Position numbers and translations under genes: made by a program. The notes under the pieces were generated by a model. The model saw only the letters and a list, made by a program, of their open reading frames with translations, was not told where the DNA came from and did no database searches. Below, piece by piece: positions 47,804-57,030 of a stretch of DNA of 64,000 nucleotides; position 1 is the first letter of the stretch; each line of letters starts with the position of its first letter. Source of the DNA: an uncultured Aquimarina sp. (lineage in GTDB: Bacteria; Bacteroidota; Bacteroidia; Flavobacteriales; Flavobacteriaceae); assembly GCA_947489685.1 (NCBI GenBank), contig CANLEM010000006.1:248001-312000 (forward strand), written 5' to 3'.

Positions 47804-49705
47804 TTACCTGTTATTAGATAAACTGTTGATACTATCTTTTGATTGTTTTACGTATTGTAATGTGGTAACTGTTATGCTATCTCTTTGTCTTGCGGTTCGA
47901 TTAAGATCAAGGTCTATAGCCGAGGACTTTTTTTTAATTTTCTTTTTTTCGGTATCTATTTCCTCTTTTATAGTCTCTTTAGGAGGAGGAATAGAATCTG
48001 GTTTTTGGTCAGTTTCCTTAAGTTCGGCATCTTTTAGTTCTTGTTCTAGTAATCTAGAACCTTCAGATTTATTTTCTTCTAATCGTTTTACAGTTTCTTC
48101 ATCAAAGAAATCCGCTTCATCTTTTGGTAAGGGGATTCCTGTGATTTTAGTTAGTTTTGGTGGGGTTTCGCCTCTAAAAAGATCTGCTTTACTATTAATT
48201 TTCTCTTCGCCACGCCAATTAAATCCTGATAATTCTCTTGCGTTTTCAGGCAGGTCAATGTCACGGTATAAGGTTCCGTCTACATTTTGATAATAATAAA
48301 CGTCTTCTATCTCTTGATTATTTAGTAGTAAGCGTATAGAACTGGATAATACTTTGTTTATACCAATAAGTTTTAATTCTCCCTCACTTTCTCGTTGATA
48401 AAAAATGGTCTCGGTATTTTTATCAATATCAACCTGGTATATCTCATTATCTTTAAATAGGCCATATAAAATCTGACCCTTTACCTGATTAAAGCCTGCT
48501 TTTAAGGTGTCTTCCTGAGCCAGAAATGCATTTTGATAAACAACCAAAGAATCTAATTTTTCTGTTTCGGTATTGGAAATAATTTTTATGGTATCTCCTG
48601 TCATTTGGTTTCTTTGAGCCCAAATAATAGGCTTACCAATCATTTTTGTATACCCAGTGGTTTGATCTACGTTAATAGAGTCACTTTTACCACTCATATT
48701 GCTCTTATAAATTCTTACATCGTAAAACCCTTTCATTATTCTATGTTCGGGTTTTCCGGTTACTCTAAGCGTATCACTATGAATATAAATAGAATCGTTT
48801 TCTTGTAATGTTGCTGCTAATGCTCTTTTGGTAATAAAAACCGAATCTTTATCCTTAAAAACTTCGGCATAATGACCCGTAATTACAGAATTATTAGCGG
48901 TGTCCAAGACTTTAATGTTGTTTGTAGCCGATGCAAATTGGATAGCACTATTATAAAAAATACTGTCTCCAAAGACGGTTCGATTATCATAATCAATTTT
49001 CGCATTTTTTATGGCGTATCCAGTTTTTACCTTTGTGTCATAAAATCCTCGTTCACAATACAGCGTACTTTCTTTGCCCTTTACAGTAGAAGGACCATAA
49101 AGATAGGCGTGTCCATTTTCGGTATAATAGTCTAATCTATCAGAGTCTACTGTGTTTTCGGGATTAACAATTTTTACTGTTGTATTAAATGAATATTGTT
49201 TTCTATCCATAAAATAACGACCAATTTTACTGGTTAATGTATTTGAAGAATCTCGAACAGTACCACCACTACGATAATACGCTTGTTGTCTCAACCTGTC
49301 AAAAAATAAAGTATCTGTAGCTAATGTATTTGATGGTGTTTCCATAAATACATTGTCACTTGCATAGGCAAACTGAGTATTACCATTATACTCGGCATAT
49401 TTACTGGTCATAGTAAGTGTATCACCTTGCTTTATGATCACATTTCCTAATGCTTTTACAAACTTATCCTCTCCATAATGGATTGCTTGATCACACCAGA
49501 TTTCAATACCCTCATGTTGCATATATACCTGTTTGTCTACTTTGGCAAGTATTGTAGCACCCGGAAATCGATTTTGATCTTTTATAGTACGATCAGACTG
49601 AACTTTTATCTGTTTTCCTTCCTGAGCAATAATTACAGTAGAAAAAACTAAGCTGAAAACGATATAGAAAAATGTATTCTTCAAGTATCTCAAATTTGTA
49701 TGCAA
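47804..49705 (-). CDS. OstA-like LPS transport-associated protein
   Basis: A 633-residue exported protein with a signal peptide near residues 8-27 (YLKNTFFYIVFSLVFSTVII, then AQ) and OstA/LptA-like beta-jellyroll repeats from about 33 to 480 (VYMQHEGIEIWCDQAI, FVKALGNVIIKQGDTLTMTS, ADNVFM-like strands). The C-terminal 100 residues are charged and rich in Lys, Glu and Pro. By family it should carry LPS across the periplasm, as LptA does in proteobacteria. No ATG opens the frame: TTG at 49705 or at 49693 is the likely start. Confidence 0.83.
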   Translation of the reverse strand: MHTNLRYLKNTFFYIVFSLVFSTVIIAQEGKQIKVQSDRTIKDQNRFPGATILAKVDKQVYMQHEGIEIWCDQAIHYGEDKFVKALGNVIIKQGDTLTMTSKYAEYNGNTQFAYASDNVFMETPSNTLATDTLFFDRLRQQAYYRSGGTVRDSSNTLTSKIGRYFMDRKQYSFNTTVKIVNPENTVDSDRLDYYTENGHAYLYGPSTVKGKESTLYCERGFYDTKVKTGYAIKNAKIDYDNRTVFGDSIFYNSAIQFASATNNIKVLDTANNSVITGHYAEVFKDKDSVFITKRALAATLQENDSIYIHSDTLRVTGKPEHRIMKGFYDVRIYKSNMSGKSDSINVDQTTGYTKMIGKPIIWAQRNQMTGDTIKIISNTETEKLDSLVVYQNAFLAQEDTLKAGFNQVKGQILYGLFKDNEIYQVDIDKNTETIFYQRESEGELKLIGINKVLSSSIRLLLNNQEIEDVYYYQNVDGTLYRDIDLPENARELSGFNWRGEEKINSKADLFRGETPPKLTKITGIPLPKDEADFFDEETVKRLEENKSEGSRLLEQELKDAELKETDQKPDSIPPPKETIKEEIDTEKKKIKKKSSAIDLDLNRTARQRDSITVTTLQYVKQSKDSINSLSNNR

Positions 49706-50232
49706 AATAACGAAATTTGTATCTAATGATTGTTCAAATAATAAATACTTATATGTTTATCTAGTGTTGCAAATCTTTTCAGTACTAAGAGGGATGATCA
49801 AATGCTGAGAGTTAGGTGGTTGCGTGGCCGCTTTTAGATCTTGTTCAAAAACAAGAAGACGATCTTTTCAATAATGATTTATGAACTCTAATGTTTCAGA
49901 AATTGAATGAAATTTTTAAATAAATTTTATAGAATTTGAGTGATTCAGAATCGTGCAGTTTACATTCGTTACAACAAGATGTTAATAATTAAAAAGGTTA
50001 AAAAGATAATTTTTCGTTTTTTTTAACACTTTATGTGTTTAAGCATCAGTAAATTGCAAGAGGAAACAACAAAAGAAAAATGATCATTGCTATGGGGATA
50101 GCATCTTCTTTATTCTTATTTATTACAGTATTTTTTTAGACAAAATATCACTGCTGTGGCCTTTTTGTCCTCTATTGTTTTAAATAAATATTGAAGTTTT
50201 GATCATCACACAATCAACTAAAAGAATACTAG
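49706..50232. other. Largest intergenic region; one possible tiny peptide gene
   Basis: This 527-base gap separates the divergent OstA-like and PorE-like genes, so promoters for both must lie here, but no exact TTTG/TAnnTTTG pair was found. There is a near-palindrome TTAACACTTTATGTGTTTAA at about 50021-50041 and a CTTGTT/AACAAG hairpin near 49842-49857. A 19-codon hydrophobic reading frame lies at 50080-50139. No tRNA or known riboswitch was recognised. Confidence 0.5.
50080..50139 (+). CDS. Possible 19-residue hydrophobic peptide
   Basis: ATG to TAG encodes MIIAMGIASSLFLFITVFF, a single membrane-length hydrophobic segment without charged residues. An AAGAGGAAA sequence lies about 15 bases upstream, further than an ideal ribosome binding site. 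It lies about 90 bases before the PorE-like gene on the same strand, so it could be a leader peptide, a small membrane protein or chance. Very uncertain. Confidence 0.2.
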   Translation: MIIAMGIASSLFLFITVFF

Positions 50233-51465
50233 ATGTTTTTGAGAAAAAACTTTGTGGGGCTGTTTTTTTTCTCATTTTGGGGCACTATACTTTCCCAAGA
50301 GGGACAATTGGAAATTGCTCATCAAGCATATTTGCAGTATGCTTATGCAGAAGCTAAAGATGTATTTACAGAAAGTGAAACGTATAGCACTTTAGATACA
50401 GATATTGATAAGGAAATTAAAAGTGAACCTTTGTCAGGTATACTGGATAATGACTTTGTAGCTTTTGATAATAAAGAGAATGAAAGCTCTCTTTTGTTAG
50501 ATGCGCTGACTTTAGGGTATAATACATCAGAAAACTTCAGTTTACATGTGTTGAATATCAATTCGGGATTTTCGGATTATGCGCCTAGTTTTTATAATGA
50601 AGAATTGGTCTTTGCTTCTTCAAGAGATGTAAATAGTATTTCTAAGGCATATGATGCTGATAATGATCAGCCATTTCTGGATTTATATACGACTACTAAG
50701 AAAAAATCAAATAAAGAGAAAATAAAGAAACTAAAAGGAGGAGTGAATACAAAGTTTCATGAATCCTCGGCCACGTTTACAAAAGATAGAAAAACAGTTT
50801 ACTTTACTAGAAACAATTATGTTCAAAAAAAATCTAAAAGAAGCGAAAAAGGAACAATCTTATTAAAAATATATAAGGCCGAATATATCGATGGGAAATG
50901 GAGCAATATACAAGAACTACCATTTAGTAGTAATGAATATTCGATTGCTCATCCCACTTTATCTCCGGATGGTAGGTTGTTATACTTTGCTAGTGATATG
51001 CCAGGTAGTCTTGGGAAATCTGATTTGTATGTTGTAGAAGTACATAAAGATGGTAGCTTTGGAGAGCCTATAAACCTGGGAGATCAAATTAATACAAAGG
51101 ACCGGGAAACGTTTCCGTATATAAGTGATGCTGGAAACCTGTTTTTTGCGAGTGATGGCCATTTGGGATATGGGGATTTGGATGTTTTTATGGTGTTATT
51201 TAATGAGGGCGATGATGTCACGGTATATAACTTAGGAGAACCCATTAATAGCTCTAAAGACGATTTTACGTTCATTATTAATGAAGAAAATAGAATAGGC
51301 TACTTTGCAAGTAACCGTAGAGGAGGTGTTGGAGGAGATGATATCTATGGTTTTAAGCAATTGGTTTCATTTCCAAATCATTATGAAAACAAGTTTAACA
51401 CAATTAAAAAATTTGAACGAGTTATAGAGCTGAAACCAAATGACGAAGAAATTACATCGTGGTAA
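50233..51465 (+). CDS. PorE-like beta-propeller protein lacking the OmpA domain
   Basis: A 410-residue protein with a signal peptide (MFLRKNFVGLFFFSFWGTIL, then SQ), a very short TPR-like stretch (about 23-47), and a PD40/WD40-like propeller at about 105-385 (NEYSIAHPTLSPDGRLLYFA, NTKDRETFPYISDAGNLFFA, NRRGGVGGDDIYGFK). This closely follows the propeller of PorE-type proteins of Bacteroidota (TPR, propeller, carboxypeptidase-like domain, OmpA), but the last two domains are missing and a charged 30-residue tail ends the protein. No lipoprotein Cys is seen. Periplasmic or surface location is likely; a role near T9SS or gliding is inference. Confidence 0.75.
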   Translation: MFLRKNFVGLFFFSFWGTILSQEGQLEIAHQAYLQYAYAEAKDVFTESETYSTLDTDIDKEIKSEPLSGILDNDFVAFDNKENESSLLLDALTLGYNTSENFSLHVLNINSGFSDYAPSFYNEELVFASSRDVNSISKAYDADNDQPFLDLYTTTKKKSNKEKIKKLKGGVNTKFHESSATFTKDRKTVYFTRNNYVQKKSKRSEKGTILLKIYKAEYIDGKWSNIQELPFSSNEYSIAHPTLSPDGRLLYFASDMPGSLGKSDLYVVEVHKDGSFGEPINLGDQINTKDRETFPYISDAGNLFFASDGHLGYGDLDVFMVLFNEGDDVTVYNLGEPINSSKDDFTFIINEENRIGYFASNRRGGVGGDDIYGFKQLVSFPNHYENKFNTIKKFERVIELKPNDEEITSW

Positions 51466-51480
51466 TTTTGTGAAAACATA

Positions 51481-51512
51481 AAAAAAGACGACTGCATGCA
51501 GTCGTCTTTTTT
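51481..51512. terminator. Bidirectional terminator between the PorE-like gene and purA
   Basis: A perfect 32-base palindrome: A6 then GACGACTGCA on one side, TGCAGTCGTC then T6 on the other. It serves both convergent genes. Confidence 0.93.
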
Positions 51513-51545
51513 ATATTCTAGTTCTTAGATAAGCTAATATATAGC

Positions 51546-52817
51546 TTATTTATGAATCGTTTGCTTTCTATCAGGTCCAACCGAAACAATAGTTATAGGT
51601 GTTTCTAGTTCTTTTTCTAAAAATGAAATATAGTCGTTTAACTCTTTTGGAAGTTGCGAAGCTTCGGTCATTTGAGTTAAGTCTTCAGACCAACCTTTCA
51701 TTTCGGTATAGATAGGAGTAACATTTTCTGGTTCAATATTATAAGGAAGATGTTTAATTGTTTCTCCTTTATATTTATAAGCAGTACATACTTTTAGCGT
51801 TTTAAATCCACTAAGTACATCACCTTTCATCATCATTAACTGGGTCACTCCATTTACATGTACAGCATATTTTAAAGCTACAAGATCTAACCATCCACAT
51901 CTTCTGGCTCGACCGGTAGTGGCACCAAACTCATGGCCTACTCGCCCCATAGTCTCACCATCTTCATCAAATAATTCTGTGGGAAACGGACCACTTCCAA
52001 CACGAGTGGTATATGCTTTAAAGATCCCAAAAACATCTTTGATCTTATTTGGTGCAATCCCAAGTCCTGTACATGCGCCAGCAGCTGTAGTGTTTGATGA
52101 TGTTACAAAAGGGTATGTTCCGAAATCGATATCTAATAACGATCCTTGAGCACCTTCAGCCAGAATGGTTTTTCCTTCTTTTTGAGCTTGATACAGATAT
52201 TCTTCGCTGTCAATAAAAGTTAAGGATTTTAAAGTCTTTACAGCTTCAAAAAATTCGTTTTCTAATTCGGCTAAGTCATATTCGATTTTCGCATCATAGA
52301 AATCGATCATTGCCTCATGCTTATTTGCAAGATTGCGATAACGCTCTTTCCAATTATCAAGTTCAAGATCTCCTACACGAATACCGTTTCTACCGGTTTT
52401 ATCCATATAAGTTGGACCAATACCTTTTAGGGTAGAACCGATTTTTGCTTTTCCTTTTACTGCTTCAGAAGCGGCATCCAAAATTCTATGAGTCGGTAAT
52501 ATCAAATGTGCTTTTCGAGAAATCAGTAATTTAGATTTGTAATCTAGATCAAACTTGTCTAGATTATCTAATTCTTTTTTAAAAATAACAGGATCGATAA
52601 CAACTCCATTTCCAACCAAATTAATGGCTTTATCATGAAAAATACCACTTGGGATCGTATGCAAAACATGTTTGATACCGTCAAATTCTAGAGTATGCCC
52701 TGCATTTGGGCCTCCTTGAAATCGTGCTATAATGTCATAATCTTTTGTAAGAACGTCTACGATTTTTCCTTTACCTTCGTCTCCCCACTGAAGACCGAGC
52801 AATAAATTTACTGCCAT
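51546..52817 (-). CDS. purA: Adenylosuccinate synthetase
   Basis: A 423-residue GTP-dependent enzyme joining IMP and aspartate on the way to AMP. The N-terminal GLQWGDEGKGKIVD is the P-loop with the catalytic Asp, GPNAGHTLEF follows with the catalytic His, then TLKGIGPTYMDK and TTTGRARRCGWLD. Full length. Its ATG shares a base with the stop of the Fur-type gene (TAATG), so translation is probably coupled. In Escherichia coli PurA is inhibited by ppGpp, whose synthase gene lies just upstream in the same run. Confidence 0.98.
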   Translation of the reverse strand: MAVNLLLGLQWGDEGKGKIVDVLTKDYDIIARFQGGPNAGHTLEFDGIKHVLHTIPSGIFHDKAINLVGNGVVIDPVIFKKELDNLDKFDLDYKSKLLISRKAHLILPTHRILDAASEAVKGKAKIGSTLKGIGPTYMDKTGRNGIRVGDLELDNWKERYRNLANKHEAMIDFYDAKIEYDLAELENEFFEAVKTLKSLTFIDSEEYLYQAQKEGKTILAEGAQGSLLDIDFGTYPFVTSSNTTAAGACTGLGIAPNKIKDVFGIFKAYTTRVGSGPFPTELFDEDGETMGRVGHEFGATTGRARRCGWLDLVALKYAVHVNGVTQLMMMKGDVLSGFKTLKVCTAYKYKGETIKHLPYNIEPENVTPIYTEMKGWSEDLTQMTEASQLPKELNDYISFLEKELETPITIVSVGPDRKQTIHK

Positions 52818-53284
52818 TAGTTGTCTTGATTAGTTGATTTTTTTTTAGTTCCGTAGAAATACAAAGAATGATTTGTAATATCTACATCAAAAATTTCTTC
52901 GATTGTTTTTTTAATTGATTGAATTCTAGGATCGCAAAATTCAAGCACTTCTCCAGAATCTGTTAAGATAAGATGATCATGTTGTCGGTCAAAATATGAC
53001 TTTTCATACTGAGCTTGATTTTGCCCAAATTGATGTTTCCTTACTAACTTACATTCTAGTAGTAGTTCGATAGTGTTATATAGAGTAGCACGACTAACCC
53101 TATAATTTTTGTTTTTCATTTTGATATATAGAGATTCAATATCAAAATGCTCATCACTCTCATAAATTTCTTGAAGTATAGCATATCGTTCGGGTGTTTT
53201 TCTATGACCATTCTCCTCTAAGAAGCTGGTAAACACGTTTTTAACGATATTCTGATCGTTTTGTGTAGTTGTTCTAGTACTCAT
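52817..53284 (-). CDS. Fur-family transcriptional regulator
   Basis: A 155-residue regulator: winged-helix DNA-binding domain about 15-85 ([32 protein letters not shown] as recognition part) and dimerisation domain 86-145 ([25 protein letters not shown]). It has only two Cys, C78 and C117, so the paired CxxC structural-zinc site of many Fur proteins is absent; the regulatory His/Asp/Glu positions (H102, H104, E112, H139) are kept. The regulated metal cannot be told. It lies between rel and purA and has its own -7 box. Confidence 0.9.
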   Translation of the reverse strand: MSTRTTTQNDQNIVKNVFTSFLEENGHRKTPERYAILQEIYESDEHFDIESLYIKMKNKNYRVSRATLYNTIELLLECKLVRKHQFGQNQAQYEKSYFDRQHDHLILTDSGEVLEFCDPRIQSIKKTIEEIFDVDITNHSLYFYGTKKKSTNQDN

Positions 53285-53297
53285 ACGCTTAAAAACG

Positions 53298-53305
53298 CAA
53301 AGTTA
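53298..53305 (-). promoter_or_regulatory. Probable -7 box of the Fur-type gene
   Basis: The minus strand reads TAACTTTG followed by CG, an exact TAnnTTTG match, 13 bases before the ATG and within the 30-base gap after rel. It could give fur and purA their own short-leader transcript. Confidence 0.48.
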
Positions 53306-53314
53306 CACTATTTT

Positions 53315-55525
53315 TTATTCTCGAACTACTTTATCAATACCACTTATTTTAGAAAGATTTTTCATAACCGTTTTTAGCGTGTTTTTATTTTTAACACCAA
53401 CCGTTATTTTTCCTATAAAGACCCCATCATTAGTATCAAAATTCATATTGTAAATGGCAAGATGCATATTGTTTGAAATGATTTGAGTTACTTCATTTAC
53501 CACTCCTATATTATCAATACCATTAAGCCTTATCACTGCCTTAAACTCTTCCTGACTAGAGTCTATCCATTTTGCGGGCATAATGCGATATGCATAATTA
53601 CTTTGCAATTGCAATGCATTAGGGCAATTGTTTTTATGAACTTTTATCCCCTCATTAACAGTAATAAACCCAAATACATCATCTCCAGGAATAGGGTTAC
53701 AACAGTTGGATAGCTTATACTCTAATTTTTCAGAATCTTTACCAAAAACCAATAGGTCGAATTTAGAAGTAATTTCTTCTTTGTTTACATCTTGAATGTT
53801 CCCTCTTCGAATTCTATTTTTAATAAAATTCATGAAAACATTACTTCTGGTAGTAGCAAACTCTTTTATTTTTTGATTGTCAATAGTTCCTATACCAACT
53901 CTATAGAAGAGATCGAGACTAGTTTTAAGTTTAAAATACAAGACAAGTTCATTAACAACCTTTTCGCTCATGGTTATTTTTTGAGAACGAAGTTTACGTT
54001 TTAAAATAACCTTTCCATCTTCGGCAATTTGTTTTTTCTCATCTCTTAAGGCAGATTTAATCTTAGACCTGGCTCTTGCTGTAGTAGCATAATCTAACCA
54101 GTTGGATGACGGTTTTGATTTTGTTGAGGTTATAATTTCTACCTGATCACCACTTTTAAGTTCATGGCTTAAAGGAACTAATTTACCATTTACTCTAGAT
54201 CCTCGGGTTCGCAGACCTACTTCTGTATGGACGCTAAAACCAAAATCAAGAGCGGTAGCGCCTTTGGGTAAAGATTTTAAATCCCCTTCGGGAGTAAATA
54301 CGAATATTTCTTTTGCATATAGATTTAGTTTAAATTCTTCAACAAAATCAACTGCGTTGGTTTCAGAATTTTCTAGGGCTTCCTGTAATCTATTTAACCA
54401 CCCGTCTAGTCCCTGATCCTGTGCTTCTTCCTTATTTTTATATTTATAATGAGCAGCATATCCTTTTTCGGCAATTTCGTGCATACGATCACTACGAATT
54501 TGCACCTCTACCCATTGACTATCTGGCCCAATAACCGTAATGTGTAATGCCTCGTAACCAGTAGTTTTGGGTTGATTGATCCAATCTCGTAACCTAATAG
54601 GATTAGGTCGATAATAATCGGTTACAATAGAATAAATTTTCCAGGCAATAAATTTTTCATTTTCGGTATCGGCATCAGATTTATATATTATTCGTATCGC
54701 AAACTTATCGTACACTTCATCAAAGGATACGTTTTGTTTTACCATTTTTCGACGAATAGAAAAAATAGATTTAGGCCTTCCTTTGATTTCATAGTTTAAG
54801 CCTTCTTTGTCCAGGCCTTCTCTGATTTTATCCGAAAATCGTTTGATATAGAGGTCTTGTTCCTCTTTACTCTCATTTATTTTTTCAAGAATATCCTTAT
54901 ATACTTCGGGTTCTGTATATTTCAGTCCTAGATCTTCAAGTTCGGTTTTAATGTTATACAATCCTATTCTATGTGCGAGAGGGGCATAGATGAATAAGGT
55001 TTCTGAAGCAATTTTTACTTGTTTGTCAGGTCGCATTGCATCCATAGTTTGCATATTGTGCAATCTATCGGCAATCTTAATGATAATTACCCTTACGTCA
55101 TCATTAAGTGTAAGTAACATTTTTCTAAAATTCTCGGCCTGTAAGGATATATCTCTATCCTTTTTTAATGAAGATATTTTGGTTAGACCATCTACGATTC
55201 GAGCTACGGTTTCACCAAACATTTGTTCAATATCAACTAATGTATACTCTGTGTCTTCTACAACGTCATGAAGTAATGCGGCAGCAATAGATGTAGCATC
55301 AAGTCCTATTTCGCTAGCTACGATTTTGGCAACTGCGATAGGGTGAAAGATGTAGGCTTCACCACTTTTGCGACGTTGATCTTTGTGAGCGTCTACAGCA
55401 ATATCAAATGCTTGTCGTATAAGCTTCTTGTCCTCTTTAGAAAGATCCCTATAGCTAATCCTAAGCAATTCTTTATATTGCTTAGCTATTTGTTTGTTTT
55501 CTTCTTCTATAGCAGCTTCAGTCAT
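53315..55525 (-). CDS. rel: Bifunctional (p)ppGpp synthetase/hydrolase (Rel/SpoT)
   Basis: A 736-residue stringent-response enzyme. The hydrolase HD domain (about 40-190) has H61, H86-D87 (ALLHDVVEDTEYT) and so should be active. The synthetase domain follows (about 250-370: KGRPKSIFSIRRKMVKQN, YEALHITVIGP), then TGS (about 400-460: IFVFTPEGDLKSLPKGAT), a zinc-finger-type part with CCNPIPGDD, and a C-terminal ACT domain (AVIRLNGIDNIGVVNEVT). Full length. First gene of the run rel-fur-purA. Confidence 0.96.
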   Translation of the reverse strand: MTEAAIEEENKQIAKQYKELLRISYRDLSKEDKKLIRQAFDIAVDAHKDQRRKSGEAYIFHPIAVAKIVASEIGLDATSIAAALLHDVVEDTEYTLVDIEQMFGETVARIVDGLTKISSLKKDRDISLQAENFRKMLLTLNDDVRVIIIKIADRLHNMQTMDAMRPDKQVKIASETLFIYAPLAHRIGLYNIKTELEDLGLKYTEPEVYKDILEKINESKEEQDLYIKRFSDKIREGLDKEGLNYEIKGRPKSIFSIRRKMVKQNVSFDEVYDKFAIRIIYKSDADTENEKFIAWKIYSIVTDYYRPNPIRLRDWINQPKTTGYEALHITVIGPDSQWVEVQIRSDRMHEIAEKGYAAHYKYKNKEEAQDQGLDGWLNRLQEALENSETNAVDFVEEFKLNLYAKEIFVFTPEGDLKSLPKGATALDFGFSVHTEVGLRTRGSRVNGKLVPLSHELKSGDQVEIITSTKSKPSSNWLDYATTARARSKIKSALRDEKKQIAEDGKVILKRKLRSQKITMSEKVVNELVLYFKLKTSLDLFYRVGIGTIDNQKIKEFATTRSNVFMNFIKNRIRRGNIQDVNKEEITSKFDLLVFGKDSEKLEYKLSNCCNPIPGDDVFGFITVNEGIKVHKNNCPNALQLQSNYAYRIMPAKWIDSSQEEFKAVIRLNGIDNIGVVNEVTQIISNNMHLAIYNMNFDTNDGVFIGKITVGVKNKNTLKTVMKNLSKISGIDKVVRE

Positions 55526-55702
55526 AACATAAAGTTTTCTAAGAAAGCCCTATTAAATATTTTGTGTGATTGTCCCTTAGTAATATACGATAGACAAAAA
55601 TTATGCCTTACTCTTTGTGTGTCGATTGGGCAGTATTATTTGCTATATAATAATTAAAAGTACAATTAAGAATCGTAACAACCAAGTACTTTTTTTAAGG
55701 TT

Positions 55703-56935
55703 TTATTTTCTGAGATTTTTTATTCTTTGTAGAAGAGTGGGGTGGGAGTAATGGATAAATACCATTGCTGGGTGTGGAGTTAGATTACTAAAATTATTTT
55801 TTGAAAGTTTTTTCAAACTTTTTATCAAAGCCTCACTGTTATAGGTGTTTTTGGCGTAATCATCGGCTTGATATTCAAACGCTCTGGAAACGACATTCAT
55901 AATTAATCCGGTAACTTCAGAAATTGGACTGTATAATATTCCGAAAGTGATAAGGCCTATATGAAAAGAAGGTACTTGTACATTAAGGGCCTCAGATAAT
56001 AATGGATTAGCTATAAAAAGTGATAAAAACCATAATGTTATACCTGTTAAAGCAATAGATAAGAAAAGATTAAGGATAACGTGTCTTTTTTTGTAGTGCC
56101 CCACTTCATGAGCTAAAACAGCAACGATTTCTTCATTTTCTAAATCTTTGATCAAGGTGTCATAAAGAGTAATTCTTTTTTCGCTTCCAAATCCAGAAAA
56201 ATAAGCATTTGCCTTTGTACTTCTTTTAGAACCATCAATTACAAAAATATCTTTTAACTGAAACCCTACCTTTTTCGAATAATCTTCAATTGTATTTCTT
56301 AAATCTCCCGGTTCTAATGGAGTCTGTTTATTGAAAATAGGAACGATTAATTTTGCATAAAACATGTTCATGGCAACGGTAAAAATAGATACCAATATCC
56401 AGGCGTATACCCAAAAAGATTTGCCTGTAAGTTCATAAAACCACATAATTAACGCCAAAAGCCCTCCGCCAACGATAATCATCATGATTGTACTTTTTAT
56501 TTTATCGATAAAGAAAGTTTTTTTAGAAGTTTTATTAAATCCAAACTTTTCTTCTATTACAAAAACTTTATAGTACACAGTAGGTGTAGAAAGAATATCA
56601 CTTCCTATCATGATAACACCAAAAAAGATAAGACCAACGACTACAGGATTGTCAGACATACTTCTGGCAAAATTATCTACCCATGCAAAACCATCAAAAA
56701 AGAAAAACAGAAGCATTATGCACAATGAAACACTCGAAGAAACTAATTTAAATTTGTAGTTAGCTCTTTTGTATGCAATAGATTCGTCATATTCATCTTT
56801 GGGATAAACATCAGAAAGTTCTTCAGGAATTTCGTCATTATAATGTCTTGCATTTAATATATCTAATAACGAGTCTATTAGAAAGACAATAATAATGATG
56901 GTGATTAATAGATAAAATAGGGAAATTGGGGTCAT
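55703..56935 (-). CDS. M48 zinc metalloprotease, Ste24/CAAX-protease type
   Basis: A 410-residue integral membrane protease. The zinc site is HEVGH at 276-280 (VAVLAHEVGHYKKRH) with a third ligand in FEYQADDYA. Seven or so hydrophobic segments flank it, and the length and N-terminal layout fit the Ste24 (CAAX prenyl protease 1) group, not the shorter HtpX. In bacteria such enzymes are taken to act in membrane protein quality control; prenylated substrates are not expected. Stands alone, same strand as its neighbours. Confidence 0.9.
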   Translation of the reverse strand: MTPISLFYLLITIIIIVFLIDSLLDILNARHYNDEIPEELSDVYPKDEYDESIAYKRANYKFKLVSSSVSLCIMLLFFFFDGFAWVDNFARSMSDNPVVVGLIFFGVIMIGSDILSTPTVYYKVFVIEEKFGFNKTSKKTFFIDKIKSTIMMIIVGGGLLALIMWFYELTGKSFWVYAWILVSIFTVAMNMFYAKLIVPIFNKQTPLEPGDLRNTIEDYSKKVGFQLKDIFVIDGSKRSTKANAYFSGFGSEKRITLYDTLIKDLENEEIVAVLAHEVGHYKKRHVILNLFLSIALTGITLWFLSLFIANPLLSEALNVQVPSFHIGLITFGILYSPISEVTGLIMNVVSRAFEYQADDYAKNTYNSEALIKSLKKLSKNNFSNLTPHPAMVFIHYSHPTLLQRIKNLRK

Positions 56936-57030
56936 TAGTTTATTAGCGATTAGTAGTTCAGTCCTTTGGGGGTTGTAGGAGGCCGTAAGGTAATGATTTT
57001 TAATGTATTTTAAGATATAATTTTAATCTT

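Noticed and set aside
47781..48290. 169-codon plus-strand frame opposite the OstA-like gene
   Set aside because: The Ser- and Phe-rich product is the complement of the charged OstA C-terminal tail; it has no domain or promoter.
49795..49840. CTGAGAG sequence resembling part of a TPP riboswitch
   Set aside because: The other conserved helices and the ACCTGA element are absent, and the flanking genes are unrelated to thiamine.
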